A DNA stretch of 64,000 nucleotides from positions 124,001-188,000 of the forward strand of contig JAPEIS010000017.1 of the NCBI GenBank assembly GCA_029531795.1. The letters run 5' to 3'. This stretch comes from Sclerotinia nivalis. Taxonomy: Eukaryota; Ascomycota; Leotiomycetes; Helotiales; Sclerotiniaceae. Position 1 is the stretch's first letter. The number at the start of each line of letters is the position of its first letter. The position numbers and the translations under genes were made by a program. Positions 56,777-64,000 of the stretch are shown one piece after another. The notes below the pieces were generated by a model, which searched no databases, was not told where the DNA came from, and was given only the letters and a program-made list of their open reading frames with translations.

Positions 56777-58334
56777 GAAGTAGGAGTCACTGGGGTTCAA
56801 ATGGTATGCTTGTTGTCGGACGGTTTCGAACTTATGAGTTTCCAGGCTCTTTGAGGCGTGGAAGTTCAAATCAAGTTGCACCAGATTTTAATTTCAACCG
56901 CAGTGCAAAGTGCTAGCGGTACCGATTGGGACTTAGATTACTGAAGGAGAGGTATGGCAGTGGTATTGAGATAATGAATTCGTTGCTTGTGTGACCGAAA
57001 TCAGTGTAAATAACTTCAAATTGACACTTGGAATCTACAGGTGCTCCTGAACAGCTGTATGTATACACTATTTGAAAGGGAACCATATATTATGCCGTGA
57101 ATGCTCTATGCACTAGTGTCAGAAGAAGAATGGGCTTCTCCGTCAACATTATGCCGACTTTCATAAAAATAAAATTGGCTACCATATACTGCAGGCTGCA
57201 GCGGCAGAATATGCTCATCTGTTCTATATGGAAAAGTTGCGTTAGATATGTCTCCAATTGAACTTGGTCAGTGATTTCCAGTTCTTCAAGACATTTAGCT
57301 TTATTTAGGCTTCATTGAATATTGTATATGTTTCCATTGATACTGTGGATGCTAAAGATGTTTTGGACCTCGTATGCCGGATACGTATACTTTGAGGTGT
57401 GGAAGAAACTCTTGGTTAGGGGATATAATTAGCTAGAGCAGTTCAGCTTTGTCTTACCACATGACTGAAATGTAGCTACCCGCAGTAGTTCAGCCTTGTT
57501 TTATCATACGATTGGGCCACGACTACTAGAAGGGCAAGTATTATGAACTAGACTGAAATGGGGAATGCTAAAGATTTTATCGACCTTGTATCCAAGGATA
57601 TGTGTATTTTGCAGATGAAGAGCGGATAAAACTCTTGGTTGAGGATATAACTAGCCACAGTAGTTCAGCCTTATTTTACCACACAATTGAGCCACCACTA
57701 CTTTTCCGTCGTGATTCTAAAGCATCATCTATTGAAGTCAATCAGCTTCGCTTTTACTTTCTCTTGCATAAATTCAAATATGAACACTCTGCGCGTTCAT
57801 TAGATCTACAGCCCGGTATTGGCATGTTCCGTTCTGGAATGAAGTAGAACAAAAGTTAACGCATGTGTCAAAAGTGCCAAGGCACCATTAATTTGTTCAT
57901 GTTTTCACCGGCAAAGAAGCTCTCATGTGATCATAGCTCGCTTCACGTGCACGCTTCTTTCTCATTTCCTTTATTCATGAACGTTCGAACTTACTGTTTG
58001 CTTCATTCATGTCTTCAGATGTAGCGTGCTGGCAACGTGAGTCTCGGGTAGCTCGTTAAAGTGCGGAGGTGGTGGCAGAGAGTTGTACGCAACTTTTTCT
58101 GGTTTGCGCCGTCAAATTTCGGGTTGTTCCTGGTTATGGGAGGGATGCTCTCACAGGCTTTTGTTCGTTGTAGTAATAACGATTCACCGCTGATCTCCGA
58201 AGCAGAAACAGGTTTGGATGGTGCACAAGATTTTATTGAGATCTCAGTAAGGTAGCAATAGGTGCTTGACTTCGTTTTGATCTACCCACAACTTCAATAC
58301 GTATATATTGCTTGGGTTTTGCTGCAAAATGGAA
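56777..58334. other. Intergenic with a diverged direct repeat
   Basis: No supported gene. Frames at 57602-57847 and 58061-58255 have no domain; the first falls on the repeat described next. Confidence 0.5.
57349..57698. repeat. Diverged direct duplication, about 120-130 bp units
   Basis: 57349-57467 and 57564-57698 share the order ATGCTAAAGAT..TT..GACCT.GTAT, AAACTCTTGGTT..GGATATAA.TAGC, then CAGT(A)GTTCAGC.TT.TTACCACA. A partial third copy of the end lies at 57,483-57,530 (AGTAGTTCAGCCTTGTTTTA). Units differ by point changes and small indels. Confidence 0.6.
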
Positions 58335-58586
58335 AAACTCACTCCTGCGCTTCCTTATCACAGGAAGTGATATCCATTTGAATTCCTCATACAAGGCAAT
58401 CATAAACCGCGCAATTGCCCGAAAAATCATTACGCACACCGAGTACCACCTCCTCCGAAGAAACTCACTCCTTCGCTTTCTTGTCACAGGAACTGATATC
58501 CATTTGAATTCCTCATACAAGGCAATCATAAACCGCGCAATTGCCCGAAAAATTATTACGCACACCGAGTACCACCCTCTCCTGAA
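58335..58586. repeat. Recent 126-bp tandem duplication
   Basis: 58335-58460 and 58461-58586 are nearly identical (first unit AAACTCACTCCTGCGCTTCC, second AAACTCACTCCTTCGCTTTC; the 3' 80 bp differ at about one site). The period is 42 codons, so frames stay open on both strands (95 codons plus, 120 codons minus), each showing a doubled peptide. No start, domain or splice context makes either frame convincing as a gene. Confidence 0.85.
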
Positions 58587-58614
58587 GGAATTCACCTAAG
58601 CCAACACCGGTATT

Positions 58615-59058
58615 ATGCACTGTTTTATCTGTGGCCACAACAACTTCAGTGGGCTTCGTAAATGCGAAAATCAGACTTGCAAAGCCTTACTCTCCACTGC
58701 AAAGATCGTCAAATACTATACGACTACGGACGAACAGCGCACAGTGTTGGGAGCCATGGAGCATTACATTGCGAATGATGAAGGAAAACTAGTTCAAGAG
58801 CTTGAGATTCCCGCTGGAGTGAAGACGGATACGGTTGTCCAGGTTCAAGCTTTTGGCGTTAAAGTGATGCTGGTGGTTGGGGAGAATTGTGGAAAAGGAG
58901 ATTGTAAGAATGTTATTAGATGTGCGCATGGCAGTGTCAAGATTTCTTTCGCGGAGAAAAGGCCTGCTGATGTTGTGGAGCGGGATGGTGGAGCACTCTA
59001 CGGCGCGACTAAGACTGTCGCCTACCCAGAAGAGCAAAATCATGAAGCGGGAGCATGA
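58615..59058 (+). CDS. Hypothetical protein with N-terminal zinc-ribbon-like motif (147 aa)
   Basis: Single-exon frame starting MHCFICGHNNF. Cysteines 3, 6, 17 and 22 give C-x2-C-x10-C-x4-C, a compact zinc-ribbon-like arrangement. The rest is a mixed alpha/beta-looking sequence (VQELEIPAGVKTDTVVQVQA, then FGVKVMLVVGENCGKGDCKN) with two further cysteines. No signal peptide or membrane segment. It starts 29 bp after the 126-bp tandem duplication. I do not recognise a family. Codon use is coding-like and a plausible ATG is present, so it is probably real. Confidence 0.5.
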   Translation: MHCFICGHNNFSGLRKCENQTCKALLSTAKIVKYYTTTDEQRTVLGAMEHYIANDEGKLVQELEIPAGVKTDTVVQVQAFGVKVMLVVGENCGKGDCKNVIRCAHGSVKISFAEKRPADVVERDGGALYGATKTVAYPEEQNHEAGA

Positions 59059-59540
59059 TAGGACGAGTGGTGAATTTCGAAGTTACAAGCTGATGTGAGG
59101 TTATGATGGAGTGGGGATATTCCGTTGGAGGTGTTTTGTTTTGTTAGATGGGATATTACAATGGTAGATGGTTGTCTGTTTTGTTTTGTTACGTGGGATT
59201 ACAATGGTAGATGGGTGTCCGTTTCGTTTTGTTAGATGGGGTGGTTAATATAATGGTGGATGGGTGTAATCAAGAAGATTCGCTCGGGTTTAAGCTGTGT
59301 TGGATGCATGCGAATTTTGAGAGGGGCGAGTCTTTTATTTTGTTTTGCTAGTAGCTCGGGTTTCCTTATACACAAATTGACAACTTTTTTTTTGGATTTC
59401 CTTATATACAAATTGACAACTTTTTAGATGGAGGCTCAACATATCTTGAAATTAGAATTGGTGCCAATAGTATCAGAAAGTAGAAAAGACACATAAAACA
59501 TTCAATTCGTCATATGTGTAACTCGCGTGATAGGAAAAAA
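59059..59540. other. Convergent 3' region with short tandem repeats
   Basis: Contains two minisatellites: about 44-bp units beginning TGTTTTGTTTTGTTAGATGGG at about 59,132, 59,177 and 59,220, and a 36-bp duplication (TTTCCTTATAYACAAATTG) at 59,361-59,426. No gene. Confidence 0.7.
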
Positions 59541-60785
59541 CTAGTACAGCCTATTATCAACCGGATCATTCAAATCTCGTTTACTATGACCAGATCCAAT
59601 CTGCGACTTCCCGGTCAAGAAGATATCCTTCTCATCTAAGCTTAGCTTGTTGAAGGCTAGCATGACTGCTACTTTTTCGACTTCCTTCTTTTCCCTTTCT
59701 TTTCGTAACTGAACAAGGTAATTTGGTGATGTATTCTCTGCTAGATAACGCTGATAATTGGTGCATTTCCGATACAAATATCTATTGAACTCCTCGTATG
59801 GGTATCTTGGGAGATCCTCGTCTTCGGGTTCTTTAACGTAACGACCGTAAGACCATATGCAGTCACGGACTTCAGGGGGCATCTCCACATCCATGCCGAG
59901 CTGGACCATTTTCTCCACAAGAAAAGAGGTCCAACCACATTTTTCTGGATGGGATTTTGCTCGCTCCCCGGATCCCCGACTCATTCCAAATTGGCTCCAC
60001 TCATACCATTCTGGACGATAGCCACCATGCTCCCAATCTATGATAGCTGTAACATGTCCATCTTTTACCATGATATTAGATGAGTCGAGATCTCCATGAG
60101 AAAGTACATATTTGTCTCCTTCCTTGAAGGGATAGCTCTCCTTGAACTTCTTTTTCCATTCCTCTGTGATTGAAGGGTGTTTGCGAAGACGGGGTTCGGT
60201 ACGAGCCCACCATTCTTCTCGATCGACAGTCATGAGATCCACACATCTGAAATCAGCACCTAAATATTTATCTCTGATCGGCGAACCATCTGGAGCTTCT
60301 GGTTTTGTCGATGTAAACTTGCGTGCTTCCGCCAAATATTCTCCCAATTCATAGCCGATTGTTCGATGTTGTTCCCAAGTCAACGATCCCCCAACCTTCT
60401 TCAGTGTTTCGCCGGGGCACTTCTCCATCCAGTACCAATCACTATCTTTATCTTCCCAGGTACGCATATCTTTTGCTACAGGAACATTTGAGTTCTCAGT
60501 TAGGAATTTATTTACTGCATAATCCGCATTCGGGGGGCTAAGGAACCCCCACCCGTACTTTGGTCTTTCTTTTAAAAAGTATTTCTCACCAATAGACCAC
60601 ATACCCCTAGTGGAATTCATTGAGACCTTGACATGACTGAAATACGAGTTATGCTCCTGTAAGCTGGAGTTCAATCCACAGACCTGGCAAAGTATGAAAT
60701 CTGGGCTTTTCGGGCGATGTAATTTGAGTTCTTCTCGGGTAGTGCCTTCAAAGGGTTTATATAACGTCATACTGCTGATATTCAA
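59541..60785 (-). CDS. APH-family (aminoglycoside/choline-kinase-like) phosphotransferase (414 aa)
   Basis: Single exon of 414 residues with the APH fold (Pfam APH) used by aminoglycoside phosphotransferases and many fungal proteins of unknown substrate. A nucleotide-lobe strand (GEKYFLKERP) lies at about 67-76, and the hinge WYWMEKCPGETLKKV at about 117-131. The catalytic loop LSHGDLDSSNIMV at about 228-240 carries the Brenner-type HGD..N, and the metal-binding IIDWEHGGYRPEWYEW at about 248-263. All catalytic residues are present, so the enzyme is probably active. The substrate is unknown; fungal members are not normally antibiotic-resistance enzymes. No signal peptide. The tail is charged. 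Met6 is an alternative start. Confidence 0.88.
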   Translation of the reverse strand: MNISSMTLYKPFEGTTREELKLHRPKSPDFILCQVCGLNSSLQEHNSYFSHVKVSMNSTRGMWSIGEKYFLKERPKYGWGFLSPPNADYAVNKFLTENSNVPVAKDMRTWEDKDSDWYWMEKCPGETLKKVGGSLTWEQHRTIGYELGEYLAEARKFTSTKPEAPDGSPIRDKYLGADFRCVDLMTVDREEWWARTEPRLRKHPSITEEWKKKFKESYPFKEGDKYVLSHGDLDSSNIMVKDGHVTAIIDWEHGGYRPEWYEWSQFGMSRGSGERAKSHPEKCGWTSFLVEKMVQLGMDVEMPPEVRDCIWSYGRYVKEPEDEDLPRYPYEEFNRYLYRKCTNYQRYLAENTSPNYLVQLRKEREKKEVEKVAVMLAFNKLSLDEKDIFLTGKSQIGSGHSKRDLNDPVDNRLY

Positions 60786-60935
60786 CGAAAAAAATGTTAA
60801 ATATGAATTGTAGTCTGTAGAATAACAATTTGGACTTGATATATCTTGATGGATTCTGTCATGGAGACCCGGCGAGAAAGAAAGTTCTATAAGTAGAGTA
60901 TTGAAAATAAAGGAATCAAAACATTATAAAGCAGA
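60786..60935. promoter_or_regulatory. Upstream region of the APH-family gene
   Basis: 150 bp before the minisatellite. No specific motif identified; promoter by position only. Confidence 0.35.
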
Positions 60936-61400
60936 AATTTGCTTCTGTACTAGGCACTTGCAAAAGATTGGACACACAAACAGATATCTTGATAAGCAAA
61001 GAATATCCCTTTGATATCGAATAAAGGGTTTTATAAAGGCATGAATTTGCTTCTATACTAAGCACTTCCAAAAGATGGGATACACAAACAGATCTCTTGA
61101 TAAACAAAGATATCCCTGATGTCGATTTTATAAAGATATGAATTTGCTCCTGTACTAGGCACTTGCAAGAGATATAAAGACGTGAATTTGCTTCTGTACT
61201 AGGCATTTGCAAGGGATAGGATACACAAACAGATATCTTGATAAGCAAAGAATATCCCTTTATACCTAATAGAAAATCTTACAAAGACATAAATTTGCTT
61301 CTGTACTAGATACTTTCAAAAGATGGAATATACAGATAGATCTTTTGATAAAAAATAGAATATCCCTTTGATAACCAATAGAGTGTGTTACAAAGACATA
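60936..61400. repeat. Minisatellite of about five units, about 105 bp each
   Basis: Units begin AATTTGCTTCTGTACTAGGCA at about 60,936, 61,045, 61,141 (shortened to 44 bp), 61,185 and 61,291. Each full unit then carries ACACAAACAGATATCTTGAT and ATATCCCTTT. The minus-strand frame 60916-61248 merely repeats CVSxLLxxxSxEAN and is not called as a gene. Confidence 0.85.
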
Positions 61401-64000
61401 AACTAGCTCTCTCCTTTACCGCAGGTCTCGTTTAATCCTCTTCTTTCTTAGGTGCAGACACCATATTGATGAAAGTCTGTCGAAACCCTTACTACAAAGT
61501 ATGTAGTGTGTACATTAGCTTGATGATATCGCAGATATGATTATCCTGTGGATAGAAAGTGGTTGCGACCAATATAAGTCACGAGGTAACGGTAGCTTAT
61601 AATTAGTAATACTACTGCAACTGGTAAGAAGAATCGCGTGTAGAGGGGAGTGGGGAAGTGGGGAAGTGGGGAATTGTAGCTAAGTGCGGGGTACGGAGCA
61701 CGGAGCACAGTAACGAGGTTAAATACAAAGTGAAGTTGCGGAGTGGAGTACTAGGTAGTTAACTGGATATCTGGATATGAACATTCTCATTCTCATTCTC
61801 ATTTTTATCTTGTAGCAAGAATAAATTGGGTACTCGTACAAATTATTAATCTAATAGAGACTTACGGAGTATTATCTATTTTCAAGGAATGGAGACCTCG
61901 AGATTATAGCACCAAGTGGAGAGCTTCGAAGTTTAATTGTACAACTCCACCTAAGGTCTAGGCAGGCGTATACGCAATACAGCATAATAAATTCGTTATT
62001 GACCCGGCGGCCTATATTGGGAGGCAGGTATTAAGTGCGCCGAAGTGCTGTTCAACAAGGAAAGGGACAAGTAACAGGAAAAGGATTAACGATGCAGTGA
62101 ATGAGAGAATAGGAAACAAAATATGAATGAGGAGGGATGGGCCGAGGTGCTAGGAATGAATTTAGGGTTAAATGGAGTCTCGGAATTAGGCAGCGAAGTT
62201 CTGTTCGCTCGGTTTCTCCTTGAGCTTCTAGTTGGTGTGAAATCATTCATTTCCTGCACAAATCGAAAAACTTGAAACACTTAAGTATACCGAGCTTCTT
62301 TGACTTGCCAATGCTAGTAGGCCCCAGAAGTTTTGCTTAAACATGACATTGCGTGCTATAGTATCCACAGGTCACAAAGAGCGATCGAAGATATCTAGGA
62401 CGAGTGATAGAGAAATAGAAATAACCAGAACCCGGGGGGAAATACACAAGTTATCATGACTTCCATCTTCAACCCTTTCATTCATTCTTCCGTCTGGCTT
62501 GCCTTCGCATTATTCAAAGCTTCAAGACTGCACTTGATCCTATCCGCCCAAGATCTCATTTCAGAATCTTTAGAAACCGTTTCGGAGATTTCCAGGTTGA
62601 CGATTTAAATGTTGGTAATGTGTCTAAGAGGAAGGCGGCGTGTTGCAGGCTTGAGCCCCGCAATTGGTGGTAAAAGTTCCGCCAGTGACATAGCAGTTCG
62701 CGGTATCTGAACGCCCGGTCGAGTCCGTTGTCACTTTCTTTATATGACCACAAGAGTGACAGTCTGTGGTTACGGTACACATCTTCAAAACCAATTCTTA
62801 GCTGGATTTTCAGAAAGATGAACAAACGACTTACTGACCATGTAGATTTGCAGGAAAGGAGAGGTTCTTCAAGGAACTCCCTGGCTTGTATAAGGGATCT
62901 GATGGTTCTTTGGGTGGATGGACAATGAGGTGGTAAAAGATGAGGCAGCTTGTTATTTCGCTAAAGATGCGTAGGGGAAGCAGAGAATTCTTATCACTTG
63001 CCCAATATCGGCAGCAACAGCCTATAGCCGTGATTCAACGCCATCATTCTGTGTAATATGTATCTGAAGGAAATGTACTCGGCGTGTAGCAGCAAGAAAG
63101 ATCATACAAATGACAAGTCAGACATGCGTTCTGGATCGAGCCTCCTACTGGATCCTTCACGGAAGTGTCGGAGTACAAGATATGCATGCATGCACTAACC
63201 ACTTTCATGGAGCTTAGATGTGCCGTGCAAGCCACTGAGTGTGTTTTTTTGTTCTTTCTCGTTTGGTTTGGAAGTCGATAAAGTTCGAAGCTCTACACGA
63301 AGTTCTTTCTTGTAACACTTTACTTCTAACCTGTTTACATAGCTACGGAACCTACATGACACCGCGAGATTATGGACACACACAGACGCAAGAAGTACAA
63401 ACTCGCTTTTTACGATGTCCTCCGCGATTCAGGTCCTGGAGCAGTTTTGCTTTGTGCCATTACTCTTGGACAGGCGTGCATCCAAGCCAACGAAAGCGCT
63501 GTCAACCACCCCCACATTCTGTACGCTGTCTGCGGTACACCAGGACATCCCAGTATGCTATTGCCTGATAAGATATTGGGATTTCGAATTCTCCACCAGG
63601 AATAATGGCGCATGTATCGATAGATTTGACGACGATAGGTTGTGGATCGTAATCCATCAAGAAGTTGCTCTGAACCAGGAGTTGTAGCTCTTTTGGTAGC
63701 CGTAGGAACATGGTGAATGTTCGTTTGTGATTTGCGCATGTAACCAACTGGAATATCAACATGAATCACGGAATTATGGCTCGTTTCATTGGGCATTCAG
63801 ATAAATAGGACTATAATGATTAAAGGCTTACTTTCCAGAGAGACGACATACATGCAGTACTGGCGGGAGGTCTATGGGGTATCCGAGTTTTCGATGTGGG
63901 TAGCATATAGGACCGAAAAGGACAATTGACTTCTTGTCAACTTTGAAAACAAAAAACCCTATCTCGAACTGTGGGGGCTAAATTCCAAATTATGCATTCT
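61401..64000. other. Right end, no firmly supported gene
   Basis: Contains short GGGGAAGT repeats (61,650-61,675) and a CATTCTCATTCTCATT run (about 61,780). Overlapping short frames lie on both strands at 63,239-63,796. One minus-strand frame (63502-63762) includes FLRLPKELQLLVQSNFLMDY, faintly like an F-box or 2EXR start, but without the rest of a domain. A gene with exons beyond the window cannot be excluded. Confidence 0.4.

Noticed and set aside
63502..63762. Minus-strand frame with an F-box/2EXR-like phrase
   Set aside because: Only about 20 residues look right, another strong frame overlaps it and the rest of the domain is missing.

Overview
This is a nuclear window from a filamentous ascomycete. 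I infer a leotiomycete, probably Sclerotiniaceae (Botrytis/Sclerotinia-like); that placement rests on gene content and general resemblance, not on a search. Genes have short introns with GT..AG ends and CTNAC/CTNAY-type branch sites. The window has two compartments that meet sharply at about 27,194.

1-27,194 is a very AT-rich block built almost entirely of nested LTR retrotransposons. Their reading frames are broken mainly by C-to-T and G-to-A changes, the signature of repeat-induced point mutation (RIP). Several element borders resolve to the base from target-site duplications (TSDs). (a) Element C, minus strand, runs off the left edge and has a 288-bp LTR (4632-4919). It sits directly against the 3' end of element A1 (163-bp LTR chromovirus family, 4920-5549). 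A1 sits in the integrase of element B (5555 onward), which carries an antisense coiled-coil ORF near its 3' end. (b) A solo A-type LTR lies at 7504-7666 (TSD ATATG). (c) A complete A-family chromovirus, A2, spans 8852-15661 (TSD ATTAT) and is interrupted in its RNase H region by an unrelated 286-bp solo LTR (12997-13282, TSD CATAA). (d) A complete minus-strand gypsy element, E1, spans 15914-27194 (TSD GAAAT). A second copy of the same family, E2, is nested inside it (19649-25286, TSD AATTT). Without E2, E1 is 5638 bp, exactly the length of E2.

27,195-64,000 is ordinary gene-bearing DNA with wide gaps. Genes: a small Hva1/TUDOR-domain protein and a GFA-type zinc protein in a divergent pair (32.4-33.7 kb); an AsaB/GA4-desaturase-family protein (35.8-36.9 kb); a 1474-residue AT-hook protein (38.8-43.2 kb); the proteasome lid subunit Rpn6 and the ribosome-biogenesis WD40 protein Sof1 as a divergent pair (44.0-47.1 kb); a nine-exon Dal5-like MFS permease (51.4-53.4 kb); an ankyrin-repeat gene with two offsetting frameshifts (54.1-54.9 kb); a decayed secreted-protein gene (56.1-56.8 kb); a small zinc-ribbon-like protein (58.6 kb); and an APH-family kinase-like protein (59.5-60.8 kb). 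Two solo LTRs (34540-34711, TSD GCCAT; 48741-49028, TSD ATAT, same family as element C) and several minisatellite-like repeats lie between genes.

The genes do not form a pathway cluster. Rpn6 and Sof1 are housekeeping genes that may share a promoter region, and the rest look independent. The most interesting material is the datable nesting order of the elements, the abrupt end of RIP inside an LTR, a stop codon shared between gag and its zinc knuckle in both E copies, the antisense ORF in element B, and two genes caught in decay.
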